From positions 1,798,001 through 1,862,000 of the forward strand of contig JAGMVK010000002.1 in assembly GCA_020747065.1 (NCBI GenBank): a stretch of DNA of 64,000 nucleotides, in the 5' to 3' direction. Below, piece after piece: positions 1 through 11,841 of this stretch; positions within the stretch are counted from its first letter, which is position 1, and the number at the start of each line of letters is the position of its first letter. The notes below the pieces were generated by a model, which did not search any database, was not told the origin of the DNA, and saw only the letters and a program-made list of their open reading frames with translations. The translations under genes were made by a program, and so were the position numbers. Origin of the DNA: Cadophora sp. MPI-SDFR-AT-0126 (lineage: Eukaryota > Ascomycota > Leotiomycetes > Helotiales > Ploettnerulaceae).

Positions 1-2
1 TG

Positions 3-1901
3 GGCTTATTCGACGATGGCTTCTGCGGTGTCTTGATTGCTCTGTGCATTAATACATTGGCCATTGAAGAAGCACAATCCATTCTTTCAGCTCTTCTATC
101 GTCGAGGCAATATTCGAGTCCGAGGACACTATATGACACACCAAGCCGACCGTTGATAATGCTGTCAAGCTTCACCGACTTCACTAGCCGTGCCTCCTTC
201 CAGTTCAGAGAAGTGTCAAGCATCATGTCAAGTGGATTGCTGCCGGTTGAATGGCTTGCAACCAAAGAATTTGGACCGATCTGGACTCAAGTCATGCAAC
301 GCTTGTCTCCTGGCCTAATCGATGATGATGCCGTAGCTTTTCTGGACAATGCGCTCTGTCTACTGTCTTCTGCTGAGACAAGTCCTTCGACTGGTGTAAG
401 CAACGCAGTAACTGAAGCTGTCAAGAATACGTTCTCCAGTCTACTTACTACTCTCTCGTCGATTGTGATGTTGAGCAAGGAGGCCCGACCAAAGGACGAC
501 CTCGAGACCACCCACCAGTCCACCGAATATGAGCACATCATCGCCATTTTGGGAGGTTGTTTGGTTCAAAGCGGTACCTCTGATATGCAGATCTTATTGT
601 TGTTGTCAAATTTCATCATCCACGGCAACATTGTCAAGCAGGAAGGTCCAGAATCTTCGTTGATGGATTTACTTCTGGCGCGGCTGCGACACAAGGGTGG
701 CTCGGAAGCCTCTCAATCCTACGTTCAAGCTGTGAATTTCATCTGCCAAGTCGCCAGATGCTGTGCAAGGACGTCTTCCCGGCCAGGTCTCGCGCATCTC
801 GAACAGATGCACCTCCTTATGGATGCTGCTGCCTCTGAGAAAGCTGAAGGTAGTATTGTCCAGGGATTGATCGTCGACAGCGCCTTTGCCTTTGCCCAGA
901 GAGTCCCGGACCGCCAGCATATCGACTATGCTGCCACCGTGGACGAACGATATTCTGCGAGAAGACTCGACGTTGAAATCAGCCTGCATGAAACGACCAT
1001 TGGAGATTGTGATGAGGATATGAGTGGATTCCGCTGGGAGGAAGGAATTGGAGAGTGGGTGACTGCAACACCTGCTGCTCTTGCTAAGATGAAGGTCGTT
1101 GCTTCTAAAGCTTCCATTGGTGATTCCGAATGTGATACTCCATATCGGCCGCCACCAAAATTGCGAAGACTCGAGAGCAAGGCAGCTGCAGTTGTGCATA
1201 ATACTTCTTCACCATTCAGCAGTCCTAATTTTGATGATTCAGTACGAGTTTACGCTTTGAACGAGTCTCCTTGCGGTTTGGGGGGCGACGTTGTTGACAT
1301 TGCCTCTGCAGATGAGGAATCTGCCCACAGGGAAGAGTTAGTTTCGACTCACAGCGACGATGAGTTTGACTCAAATGTGTCTCTAGAAAAGACAGACTCT
1401 GAAGATGGCGATGATTCCAGCAAGATGGATGTTCCATTCCCAGATGATTCGATTATCTCCTACGGTTCAACGACATCTGTGGGAAGCATGGGCTCACCTG
1501 AGCGGCTGTTGGTTGACAGAGTACCAAGGCTAAACAAAAGCTTGCTTCGCAACAGTCAGGATTGGCAGGTTTTCGAAGACTCGTTCGTCTCTCCTACGCC
1601 ATCAGCAGGATCGAATGAGGGTAGCGGATCTACAGGATATCGCGAGTTTATTGACCGAGCACCAAGACTAGGGAGGAGGGCACTTCGCTCGAGTCAGGCG
1701 TGGCAGTTATTCGAAGACAGCGATGATGAGCTGAGCATTCTCTCGAGCTCATCTCACAGCGAACAACCTTTGAGGGATGTCACAAGCACGGGAAATTCCA
1801 ACTCTCGCCGTCTACATCAAGTAAAGCCATCGATCCCAGCCAAATCCAGGGCCATGAAAAGCGCTCCTCTCAGCGACAGCGAAGATGAGCTGTGTATCTA
1901 A
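3..1901 (+). CDS. Unrecognised fungal protein, 3' part only
   Basis: The reading frame is open from the first bases of the window to a TAA at 1899-1901, so the 5' end lies outside. About 633 residues are visible. The first half is helix-rich with leucine-rich segments, reminiscent of a helical-repeat scaffold. From about 1140 on the protein is acidic, Ser-rich and probably disordered. Two copies of a motif of the form DRxPRL...LRxSQxWQxFEDS occur near 1510-1590 and 1648-1722, and the protein ends in an acidic DSEDEL-type tail. Duplicated short motifs in a disordered tail usually mean two docking sites for one partner, which is inference. I do not recognise the family and assign no function. 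No intron is needed in the visible part. Confidence 0.75.
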   Translation, partial: GLFDDGFCGVLIALCINTLAIEEAQSILSALLSSRQYSSPRTLYDTPSRPLIMLSSFTDFTSRASFQFREVSSIMSSGLLPVEWLATKEFGPIWTQVMQRLSPGLIDDDAVAFLDNALCLLSSAETSPSTGVSNAVTEAVKNTFSSLLTTLSSIVMLSKEARPKDDLETTHQSTEYEHIIAILGGCLVQSGTSDMQILLLLSNFIIHGNIVKQEGPESSLMDLLLARLRHKGGSEASQSYVQAVNFICQVARCCARTSSRPGLAHLEQMHLLMDAAASEKAEGSIVQGLIVDSAFAFAQRVPDRQHIDYAATVDERYSARRLDVEISLHETTIGDCDEDMSGFRWEEGIGEWVTATPAALAKMKVVASKASIGDSECDTPYRPPPKLRRLESKAAAVVHNTSSPFSSPNFDDSVRVYALNESPCGLGGDVVDIASADEESAHREELVSTHSDDEFDSNVSLEKTDSEDGDDSSKMDVPFPDDSIISYGSTTSVGSMGSPERLLVDRVPRLNKSLLRNSQDWQVFEDSFVSPTPSAGSNEGSGSTGYREFIDRAPRLGRRALRSSQAWQLFEDSDDELSILSSSSHSEQPLRDVTSTGNSNSRRLHQVKPSIPAKSRAMKSAPLSDSEDELCI

Positions 1902-4227
1902 GTACGTCTCCGACATCTCGTCACCACCGGAACATCCAATGCATGGGAATGCGGTCGCGAAATGTTTGATTTTGATGGTGGAGTGCGATCTACGTGTACA
2001 TATTATCTCCTGATTCATAAGATCGCAATCAAGTCCAACTGGTTGGGCCAAGTGAAAGATGCGATCGCAAGCCAGCGTCAGCAGCCTTCAAATAGCGAAA
2101 CAAAGTTCTCTGACCATCCGACTAAAAGATTCAAAGGGCGTCGAGAAGCGACTTTTGTTGCCTCCTCTCGAATTGGGTGGGCAGGTCTGCCATTTCGGCG
2201 CGAGCTCCTGTGACAACGCCTGTATCACCATGACTGCAGTCCTTATTCATGGCATTTTGAACCGCTAGGCGCATAGACCAAGTCGTGCACAATTCCCTGC
2301 ATGACGAATGCAATTATGCCAAAGTCATCCCATGTTTCTGTTACTTCGGAGACCTGTGATTGTGAAGGCTGAGTTCGAGACGGTGACGTGCCTTGGTATC
2401 TCGGCAGAAGCTGCCCAGTTGACAAATGAAACGACCGTACTCTGATACATAATTTCCTAATAGCAAAACATGCTTTGTTGGTATTTAATGCGACTAATGA
2501 AATTCGGTACAAGTCAATCGAACGTATCTGTTCGTTGTGTTGACCTTGTGATGTTTATTTTTGAATGTGCCTTGCCATGCAGTCGAACGGGCGTCTCCAC
2601 GATCTACAGACCTTCTGAAATTTCCACACGGAGGAAACACACCAGTCCCGAAACTGCGAGAAATTTGGTAGCAATTACTGTTGTTTCCTCACATTCGACA
2701 TTTCTTTACGGAATGAAACAATGTTTATGAAGAGTGAGAGCCTCAAGCGAGTCTATCCTTGTCTTTTCTTGTCGATTCTCTTGTTCTTTTGCTCGTTGTT
2801 TTGGAGCTGCCGAAGCGAAAGATTCCTGCTCTCGAATCATCCAAGTGTGATTGTGAGAAATTGATGATTGTTTAGTAAACACGAGCACCGGAGATTCATT
2901 CCATGGGGCCTCACCACAGATAAATTGTCTGGCAGGTTTCGCGAGATTGGGCTGCGGAGGAGAGAGTTGAGAAGAGGAAGGGATTGGCGCTCGCTTGAAT
3001 CATGAGAGACTGGGTTGGGCGAGGGGGTTCTCTTGGTGCTCGTGGATTCAAATAGATTGATGTTTATTTTAAAATCTGTGACCGAGAGTGGCTGTTTCGT
3101 GGGGAGGGGGTACCGTGATGAAAGTGGGCGGGTGAATACTTGTAAAGCTTGATTGTGATATATTTACAGTATTAATATTTGGTAGATTGGCGGTACGGAG
3201 ATACACTGTTTTCGATGTTTTGTAGATGATACAGCACATACTTCAAGGTATGGTCGATTTTTTGGTAGGGGTGGAGGCTCGGCAGGAGTTGCAGATTCTT
3301 GAGAGACTGATCCGATGTATGGGAGACCGTGTGCGAAGCGATTTGTTGGTGATGATGTGCTTGCCTGCATGCTTGCGTACATGTGTGTTTGATGCTCCTC
3401 GTGGCATGAGAAGACCGTGACCATCGATGATTCAGAAGGCTGAGAGTTGACACCGCCAGGTTGGGTGGAGGTCGGTAAGTAGAGGAGGGTACGGCATCCA
3501 CCTGATAAAATTGGGGATGCAGGGTGGACGGAGAGCCGCAGGCTCTCCCCGGTTAGGAGATCGTCAAGGATCTGAAACCCTGGAGTGGAAACATCTTTAG
3601 ATATCATGAGAGATTGGAAGGATTAATGAGAGAGTTTTTGGGTGTTGTCAAGAGGAGAGGCTGTTCATGGATTGTCTGACCGGTCGTAACAAACATCAAC
3701 CAGAATTTCATCCTCTGTTCATGATAAAGGTACAGCAAGACGAGGTAGATCGCAAGATAAATTCAATCTACTGTACTAGACCTGGAAGGAGAGATAGACC
3801 CAAACACAAGACCTATGCCCACGAATACATGTCCCAATAGTACTGAAGGACGTAATGTACTTGTAAATGTTTACCCGATAGCCCAATCAAGGGTGTAGGA
3901 TGACGTCCCCCTTGCTGTGGCTCTCTCTCCTCTTCTGCTCTGATCTGCTGTCGGCGCAAGGAGAAGCAGCAACAATGCAGCCGTGATTCGCTGACGTTGC
4001 TTGCGCCGACATAGCTGGCGGGACCAATTTTCGTTACGGTCAGGGGTAAGTCCCTGAACTGCGTCGGGATATCACTTTTTGAAACGGCCCCAGCGCACTC
4101 TGGCGTGCCCAGCCGTCCCTTTAGCCACCTCTAGCTGGCTGGGCATCTCATCTCGACCCCACAGCCGCGGAAAGCAGGGGATAGTGTGCACTGTACCTTC
4201 CGTACCTGCGCCGGGAGCCTGTCGATT

Positions 4228-4252
4228 GGGAGGGAGGGAGGGAGGGAGGGAG
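4228..4252 (+). repeat. (GGGA)6 tract, G-quadruplex candidate
   Basis: Six GGG runs are separated by single A residues on the + strand. Tracts of three G with one-base loops are the classic pattern for a very stable intramolecular G-quadruplex. It lies about 1.1 kb upstream of the ferric reductase start codon. Confidence 0.85.
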
Positions 4253-4683
4253 ATTTTGACGATGCCCGCCCGCCCTGTGGCTTGTACTTGTACTCTAAAC
4301 ACCCAAGGACAACAACAGTCGTATCCCTGAAAATTTGCAAGAGATATTGTCCGGAGGAGGCAGACAGGACCATCGCAGGCTTATGGATGGATGTGTACAG
4401 TACAGCACTCGCAGCCCTTCAAGTGCCGTTCTTCTTGCAACGACTCAAACTCCAGGCCACCTCATCTGCTTGCTCTCGAGACATCAAGAAGAGATGATCT
4501 GAAGAAAAGGGAAACTCGACGCCGCGCGGTGGGTCTCTTTTCTCCAACCCGTTCCACTTCCACCTCCACTGCTGCCCTGCTCTCCTCCTGCAAGCAAGTC
4601 AAGGGTCGGTTCAAATCAAATCTGTTTCCTCCCACCCGGGTGTTGAAAGTACAGTAGTGGTGGCTTGCAGGGCTTTTGCAACC

Positions 4684-4692
4684 TTCTGATAA
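4684..4692 (+). promoter_or_regulatory. GATA-type site resembling an SreA iron-repressor site
   Basis: TTCTGATAA differs at only the first base from the ATCWGATAA element recognised by fungal SreA/Urbs1-type GATA repressors. It lies about 640 bp upstream of the ferric reductase start, a gene class commonly repressed by these factors when iron is plentiful. Further plain GATAA cores lie near 2918, 3722 and 3754. A single near-match can arise by chance. Confidence 0.35.
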
Positions 4693-5331
4693 GACACCAA
4701 TGCCCCCCCTTCTCTCCCTGTCCGGGGCAGATCTCAGCTTAACGAGTTCTCTCATGCCGGTCCCCTTCCACCAACCACTTAACACCCCTTCCTTCTTCCA
4801 CTCTCCCTCAACACCCTTTTGTTTTCCTTAGATTCTAGTTTTGCTTCAATTTGGGGCAATTCTTCTTCCCTTCCTCTCGTGCTTGCGCGATCATCTTTTC
4901 CCGACCTCAGCCTTGAACGGCGGCACTCTGAGTCTCTTCGACGACAGCTCCGCATTGAGTGTTTTGCCTTTCAATTCAAACATCCCTCGGAGTCTAGACG
5001 ACCGCTTCGCTCGAACGACATATACCCCTCGATTGGGTTCCACATTCCTTAAACCGACCACCCCCTTCAGCTTCACGATCTCATTCATCAGCTATTCTGT
5101 TTACTGCTGGACATTGATCAGAATTTTATCACGACGTTCATTCACTCGAACCTGAGGCTGGAATATCCCTCGATCTTCAATCCTAGATCATATTGAGATC
5201 TTCGACAGTACCCGCTTTTGGATCTTGGAATTCCTCGCCAATACTCGTATTCAACATCACTAGAGATCCCGACTTGAAAAAGGGTTCTCTTAAACATTCT
5301 TTGCAACTCACGATCGAAGGGAAACGACATC

Positions 5332-7282
5332 ATGTCTTCATCAGTCCGGCTTGTGGCCGTGATGGCGCTGGCTAGGATGGTTTCTGGAGCAGCACCACCA
5401 GCCGCAACTGGTGCTGCGGCTGTAGCAGCAAAGAAGGAGGCAGCCAAAGCAAATGTGCTCAACCAGGATTTCTACAACTACCTTTTCATCATTTGCGGTT
5501 CTCTGGTAGTGGCCATGATCATGTGGAGGATGAGCACAGAACTGGTCAAATATGTTCGCCAATTGACCTCACTCAACAACGACACGCAATCCTACTTCGT
5601 TGCTCCTTCCGAGAAGTTCGCCAGCTTCAAAAAGCATCTTCTCTACGCACCAGTGTTCAGCAAGAGACACAACAGGGAATTTCAACTGTCGTCGGCCGTC
5701 AACATGGGAACACTGCCAACTCGTCTTCAGCTCGCTTTTCTAGTTGGATACTTCGGTACAAACATCGCGTTCTGTGTTGTCAGCATCAACTGGGATCTAG
5801 CTTATGCCGATACCCTCAAGCAAGTGAGGAACCGTACTGGTATTCTCTCTGTTGTCAACATGGTCAGTTAGTTGTCATCACGTGAAGAGCATTACTTACT
5901 CATTTGCCTTAGATCCCTCTATTCATCATGGCTGGAAGAAACAACATTCTTATCAACTGGCTCAACATCTCTTTCGATACTTTCAACTTGCTTCACAGGT
6001 GGTTCGGTCGTATCGTGGTTCTCGAGGCAGTTGCTCATGTCGTAGCATGGGCTATGTCTGCATATTCGAGGGGTGGCTGGGCTGCCATCCAGGCTGCCAT
6101 CACTGGAACTCCTTTCATCACCTATGGTTTCATTGTAAGTTACTTTTCAAGCTTAGGTTATTCGAATCTAATTTTCTAGGCTACTGTCGCCTTCGTTGCA
6201 ATTTCCATCCAAGCCAGCTCTATCTTTCGACACGCATTCTACGAAACCTTCAAGTATATCCACATCGCCCTCGCCATCCTTAGCATTGTCGGACTATGGT
6301 ATCATCTCAAGCTGGCAGAGGTTCCACAACTCACCCTGCTTTACGGAGTTATTGGTATCTGGGCAGCTGAGCGTGGCATGCGACTTGTTAAGTTGGTATG
6401 GAGAAATGGAACTGGATCCAAGGCACTTGTCGAAGCCCTCCCAGGTAATGCCGTCCGTGTTACCGTCGACATGCCCCGACCATGGACCTTCAAGGCCGGC
6501 CAACACGCCTACCTATACATGCCATCTGTTGGGCTGTTCACCTCACATCCGTTTTCGGTTGCGTGGTCGGAAGAGGCTGAGAACCTGGAGGGTGAGAAGC
6601 TGGCAATGAACCGACAGGACATCCTGGCTATGAAGAAGACTTCCATGTCGTACGTTATTCGTCAGAGAACTGGCTTCACCAAGAAGCTGTTCCAGAAGGC
6701 CGAAGGATCTCCTGATGGCAAGTTCTACACTAAGTGTTTCACCGAGGGGCCGTACGGAGGAAAGCACTTGGTAAGTCACACCAGCCTCTCATAATCAACA
6801 ATTACTAATTACAATAGATGACTTCGTACGGAACAGTAATGCTATTTGCAGGAGGCGTCGGAATTACCCATCAAGTACCTCATGTCCGTAATCTAGTAGC
6901 TGGGTATGCCAACGGGTCCGTCGCTGCTCGCAAGATCGTTCTCGTCTGGATTATTCAATCTCCCGAGCATCTCGAGTGGATACGACCGTGGATGACCTCC
7001 ATCCTCGCCATGGACAAACGCCGCGACGTCCTCCGCATCATGCTCTTCATCTCCCGACCTCGTTCGACCAAGGAAATTCACAGTCCTTCCGCAACGGTCC
7101 AGATGTTCCCCGGCCGACCCAATATCGAGACTCTGATGGATCTCGAGATCGAGAATCAAGTTGGCGCCATGGGTGTCTCTGTCTGTGGTTCTGGTGCATT
7201 GAGTGATGATGTGAGAAGTGCAGTTAGAGCCCGTCAACACGTTAGCAATATCGATTTCGTGGAGGAGGCATTTTCTTGGTAG
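5332..7282 (+). CDS. FRE-family ferric/cupric reductase, membrane flavocytochrome b
   Basis: Exons 5332-5862, 5913-6134, 6180-6770 and 6818-7282 join to 602 residues; introns are 50, 45 and 47 bases, all phase 0, with GTCAGT, GTAAGT and GTAAGT donors. The protein reduces extracellular Fe(III) or Cu(II) using cytosolic NADPH via FAD and two haems. A hydrophobic N-terminus may be a signal sequence, followed by several membrane helices. Two His-X13-His pairs (His205/His219 and His279/His293) match the bis-haem ligands. HPFS at 374-377 is the FAD motif, GGVGIT at 460-465 the NADPH site, and CGSGxLSDDVR near the C-terminus is the usual closing motif. Length is normal. No ferroxidase, iron permease or siderophore gene adjoins it, so it may serve general metal reduction. 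The first intron has the less usual GTC donor, but only this choice keeps the conserved NM-IPL junction in frame. Confidence 0.93.
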
Positions 7283-8465
7283 AGAACTCTAACGCCATCA
7301 AACAATCCGGTGACTTGAGAGGCGATAGGTGGCACAGATATTTGGGATAGATCTTTTGGAATCTTTGGTATGTCGGTTGCTTCACAGCTCCTGAGATCGC
7401 CCCCTTTTCACCTCGCGGAGATCGTAGAGAAAAATACGAAACAACACAAGACAGACTTTCTTTGTACATGATAGGGTATTCGGTAGAGTGGTAGGCTAAG
7501 GACAGCCGAGGGATTGGAGGGGATGGACAGCTTAGATCTGATATGAACGGACGAAATGACACGGCTTGCTGCGCAGCTATTGATCAGATCATACATGCCA
7601 TCACAGTCTGTATCCGCTTGAGTTAAGTTTCGGGCCTGTGTGCCTGTGCTGCCATGTGATATCGTGATCTTGTCCTTGAGTAGACTGTCTACGGACAGCG
7701 ACCTTCAAAGTCAAAGTTACAGATTGACCATTTTCCATCTCTTGAAGCTGTTGGTTAGGGAAGCTTGACCACTGGTTGAACAATTCTTTACCTATTCCAC
7801 TTGGTGTAAAAAATATCTCGAATCTTTTGTCACGTTTGAAAGGAGAAAGAATAAGGTTCTAACACATACTGTATGTCTTTGTGAACTCTATACTTTCAAT
7901 TTGTTCTAATGTCAAGGACGTTTCACAAAGGCTCCTCTGACGCTAAGTGCTGCCCCTCCCTTATCGGCTGCAATCCACCTCGTTCCCGGTTATCGCGCAT
8001 GACCTCTGGCCAACACTCCACACTCCATGCCTGACCTCAGCCAACGACCTAGAATACTCCGTATAGCCCATGCTCGCCTGCTTACTCTTCGACCCCTCCA
8101 CCTCCCTCTTTCTCCCTAGGAAGTGCTTACCAGACGCCGAAAAAACGACAGGCAAACGAGCTTCTCGTCGCTGCCTAGCTTCACCTCACTTCGAGACATC
8201 ATCTCACCTCCCCTCAAGTTCAACGGGCTCTACTAAATTCACTCAGTGACGACACTTCTTTGATCTGCAACCTAGAACCTGCAGCCTGCTATCTAGTACC
8301 TACATAGATCTTAAGTCAAAGGGATCTGGTAACCCATCTCCTCCAACCCTATCATTCAAAATTCGAGAGACGTGAGGAATCAGGAAGATTGGATAAGAGA
8401 GATTCGAGAAGACAAGACAGGACGCCAAAGTGCGAATCCACAGCACAGCAAGGAAGCAGGACAGT
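7283..8465. other. Intergenic region and Yippee promoter
   Basis: I see no supported gene. The region from about 8130 to 8465 is C/T-rich followed by A/G-rich, as in fungal promoters and leaders. Short frames on both strands lack coding character. Confidence 0.55.
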
Positions 8466-8929
8466 ATGGGTCTTTCATACAATGTCTACCTGAACAGCCA
8501 CAAGATCTACGGCTGCAAGAATTGCAAGGCACATCTTTCGAACCATGAGGATATCATCAGCCGAGTACGTTCCCCTTTACTACATTACTCTCGAAGCGAT
8601 TACTCTCGAAGCCCCAACCTTCACTTAACCTGTTCATTCTCTCCCCTTCAGTTCAGTTTTCTTTCGAACCAACAGCAATTAACTCCCCTCGTCAGAACTT
8701 CCGCGGCCAACACGGCAAAGCCTACCTCTTCAACAACGTCGTCAACGTCGTAGCTGGCGATGCCTCCGAGCGCAACATGACCACCGGCCGCCACATCGTA
8801 CGGGACATTACCTGCAGACAGTGCAGCGAGACGGTTGGCTGGAAGTATGACAAGGCGTATGAGGCTAGTGAGAAGTACAAGGAGGGCAAGTTCATTCTGG
8901 AGGCTGAATTGCTCTGCAACGTAACTTAA
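8466..8929 (+). CDS. Yippee-like zinc-binding protein
   Basis: Two exons, 8466-8564 and 8696-8929, encode 110 residues, the usual Yippee length. The intron is 131 bases (GTACGT...CAG, phase 0). Two CxxC knuckles, Cys17/Cys20 (YGCKNC) and Cys73/Cys76 (ITCRQC), form the single zinc site. NFRGQHGKAYLF just after the splice and GWKYDKAYE after the second knuckle are family hallmarks; the fold is related to the cereblon/Mis18 beta-tent. The yeast relative is Moh1, a stationary-phase gene of unclear role; animal Yippee-like proteins belong to CTLH/GID-linked and mitotic structures. The cellular role here is unknown. The tail after the Yippee domain is very short. Confidence 0.93.
8584..8612 (+). 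repeat. Tandem 14-bp duplication inside the Yippee intron
   Basis: ATTACTCTCGAAGC occurs at 8584-8597 and again at 8599-8612, separated by one G. It lies wholly within the 131-base intron. Confidence 0.85.
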
Positions 8930-10561
8930 GGTGGAGCTTCATTTCCTCTGCTTTTCTCCGGATCACTTACTTTTGTTCCTTTTGAAGTGGGATATGGTGG
9001 GCGAAGTTGAGAGCAGAGAATTTGGAAGGGCTTGGAGTTTTGCATTCAAGTGGGCGGCGGGCGTTTCTACATGGCATCACAGCACTCTGGTCTCTGGACC
9101 TATGAGTATGCAACTGGGACGGGCGAGCAGGTGATCAAGGTGTTTCTCTGGATGTTTTCCTCTAATCTCGCCTGCTTTTTCTGCTTGGGTTGGTCTGGGA
9201 TGGGTCGCCAGGATATGGGATCTGCTGCTTTCTTCCTACTTGAAGGGGTTTCGTTGGATGGGTGATGGCAAGCATGAATAGGACTTTTGGGCACTATACA
9301 CAGTGACAGTGCTATGCTTCCCAATGGAATCAAACCACTTCAAAGCCATGATAAATGAAACCTTCGCTGTCTCCTCAGGAAAGAGGCTTCGTGATGTATG
9401 AATAATGATGTGAGAAGGGTCACCGAAGTCCATTCTCAAGCATCACATTCTCTGCCATGTGACAGAGAATATCGACATCCTCAAGTCCGACGACGATGCG
9501 AGAGATTTTCCTATTTGAAAGGTCTTAGAACAGTATTTCAACATTCTTGGCTTGACTACTCCAAAATCCTTGCTGGATCTTCCAAGTTCGCTCCAAGTTT
9601 GCTCAAGGTGCAACAATCGAATGGCGGGGTAAATCCTCGACCCCACGATTTTCGTGATTCCGCTCAAGGTTTCTGAGGATCCCTGCAAAACTATTCTTGT
9701 CAAATGATACTTGTCTTGACATCAAGGTAGTGTTATTAAGATTCTTTAAAGTGTGTAAAGGACTATAGCCCTTTTAGAAGAATATTCAAAGCATATTTTT
9801 TGAGTATCTTGAATGCTTTGAATGTCCTCATATCCTGGATGGCTTGGATACTCTGGTTGTGCGGATTTGCTTTGAACGTCCTCAGGAAATTCAAAGCTAT
9901 AGGAATATTACAATCTCTGAAAACTCTACAATATTAGGAATTCTTAACTGCTCTGTAATCTCTACTTGCTTTGAAAATTGCCATGTGGTAAGACCAACGT
10001 TGAAATCCAATGTGCAAATGAATCTCAATCCCGATATCAAAATGGACAACAAGCCTGCTTAGATTGAAAACCTTCATGAGCACGGGGACAATACATAAGT
10101 ATTAACAGTATCTTGCCACAAGAATCAAATGGGAGAGAAGGGATTGAGCTTTCTGAAGAGAGGAGTGCATGTTTGGACTGGCTTTTCATGTTTATGACCA
10201 CGGAGGTGGTATTCCAGTGAGCTCTGATGAATATGTAGTCCGTCTGCCGTAGCTTCTATCTTTTGCCTTCTCTGGCGAGCTTGTGCACTTTGCCGCTGCT
10301 CATGCCGTGGATTGGGGTCAAGGACTAGGAGTCCGCTTCGCCTGCTCTAGTTCCCATGGAGCTTGAACATGCTCAAAAGGATTTGACTCTAATATGATCA
10401 GCTTCGAGTCTATCTTGATAGAGAATGCCACTGACCAGTATCATCTCATATGTGAGAATCAATGCCGCCACCTCCGGGCTTCTGCGAGCGTCGTGTTCCT
10501 TGATATGGGAGAAAGTTTTCTTGACCATCACATTCCCGTATGTTGTCTGAGCCTTCCTCCC
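8930..10561. other. Intergenic region, partly AT-rich
   Basis: No gene is supported. From about 9715 to 10065 the sequence is AT-rich and contains two imperfect copies of CTTTGAAYGTCCTCA (near 9817 and 9872), possibly a decayed repeat. The right end is the 3' flank of the minus-strand Sen15 gene. Confidence 0.5.
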
Positions 10562-11143
10562 TCAATTCTGTCTCGGCTTGACAACTCCATCATGCATGAT
10601 ATAGTAGACAACCGTGCTATCATCATGCAGCGTAGCCAGCAGAATCCTTTTCTGTCTATTCCTTCCCTGCCACTGCCATCCCACATTCTTCCCTCCCTCT
10701 GCGCCATCCTCTCCCTCCTTCCCCTCACCACCAGGCGGCACCGTGCTCAGCGCATCAAACACAGACGCAAACTTCTTCAAGCTCATCTTCTCCTGTAATT
10801 GCGTAGGCAACACCCACTCCCTCTCTGGCCGCTGCTCAATGCGCTGCCCAGATTTGTGTTCCGCCTTTAGGATCTCAACTTGTTCGTCTGGGTGCGTGTA
10901 TGCTCTCTTCGGGGGCAATCCTGAGATAAGAGGGCGCGGTAGAGGTTCATTTGTGAGCGGTGAGTGCGTGTGTATGGATATGGCGGTCCAGTCGTGCTGG
11001 TATTGAAGGTCGTGAACGACTTGGGTGGCTAGGTTGTGGAGGTAAGCGGGGTGAGGTGAGGACGAGAGGTTTGACTTGGAGGCTTGGAGGATTTCGCCGA
11101 GAGCGGATGCGGGTGGTAGGTCTGCTGTTGCTGAAGGAGCCAT
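10562..11143 (-). CDS. SEN15: tRNA-splicing endonuclease subunit Sen15
   Basis: A single exon of 193 residues read leftward from ATG at 11143. Sen15 is a structural, non-catalytic subunit of the Sen2-Sen34-Sen54-Sen15 endonuclease that removes introns from pre-tRNA. The C-terminal block RILLATLHDDSTVVYYIMHDG and the final KPRQN are characteristic of the Sen15 alpha/beta domain. Around residues 75-115 is another conserved segment (PLISGLPPKRAYTHPDEQ...EREWVLPTQLQEKMSLKKF). A Gly/Glu-rich linker between them (PPGGEGKEGEDGAEGG) is probably a disordered loop. The gene is divergent from the DUF2985 gene with about 700 bp between start codons. The catalytic subunits are not in this window. Confidence 0.9.
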   Translation of the reverse strand: MAPSATADLPPASALGEILQASKSNLSSSPHPAYLHNLATQVVHDLQYQHDWTAISIHTHSPLTNEPLPRPLISGLPPKRAYTHPDEQVEILKAEHKSGQRIEQRPEREWVLPTQLQEKMSLKKFASVFDALSTVPPGGEGKEGEDGAEGGKNVGWQWQGRNRQKRILLATLHDDSTVVYYIMHDGVVKPRQN

Positions 11144-11841
11144 TTTATTTGGTGGCTTGTTGAGCTGATGTATTGTTGTGTGTTGTTGCAGTCATCCAGA
11201 TCTCGGATTCGCAACTCGTCGTATATTTTTTGGAAGTCGTACTCGCGAAATTTCGGCGCGAGAAAAGTAAACACTAACAAAGTTTAAATGGGAGTTTGAT
11301 GAAACCACGATTTAACAGCAAGAAGCAATTGATTTTGTCAAGAATCTCAAGGGCACACAAAGATATACAATCGTCCAAATTTGATTATCAAAATCTGGAA
11401 GAATCTCTCCGGCTTCGAGTCAACTTCAGTGATCATTCAAAGTCCATGTGAAAGCGGAGAAGGTCTGCCGGTTCCCCAGCCCAGCACGCCGTCTAAAGTT
11501 TAGTGCAAGACCCTGGTCCACTCATTAGCTAGTAGTGCGCCGACTCTGGTAAAGGCCAGCCCAGAAGCAAGAGAGTTAAATACATTGCGCCGCCCGCATC
11601 TGCCACGCCTCAAGACGGATAATCATAATTTCTATTCTGCATCCCGCACCATCGTCATGCTCATTCCTTTATCACGACATTCCTGAGTTCTGACGTACCG
11701 AAGCTATGCTTTGAATTTAACCAACTTGGCATTTAATCTTAAATAATCCCAATTGGGTAGTCGACGACGCATTCGCCCCCATCAACTGAGCTCGGCCAGC
11801 GAACCTTGCCCAGACCGAAACCAAGCATCTTCCTCAACAAT
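11144..11841. other. Divergent promoter region, SEN15 / DUF2985 gene
   Basis: This 698-bp stretch separates two divergent start codons and presumably carries both promoters. I see no coding frame with support and no obvious strong motif. Confidence 0.55.

Larger units (their letters stand above)
1902..5331. other. Intergenic region, 3.4 kb, upstream of ferric reductase
   Basis: Short frames occur on both strands but none has coding bias, a domain or splice-linked partners. The right part (about 4540-5330) is pyrimidine-rich and looks like promoter plus 5' leader of the ferric reductase. It holds a G-run (4228-4252), a CCAAT at 4022-4026 and a GATA-type site (4684-4692). Confidence 0.6.

Noticed and set aside
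10394..10798. 134-codon + strand frame
   Set aside because: Largely antisense to Sen15, with no recognisable features; the minus-strand protein has a diagnostic domain.
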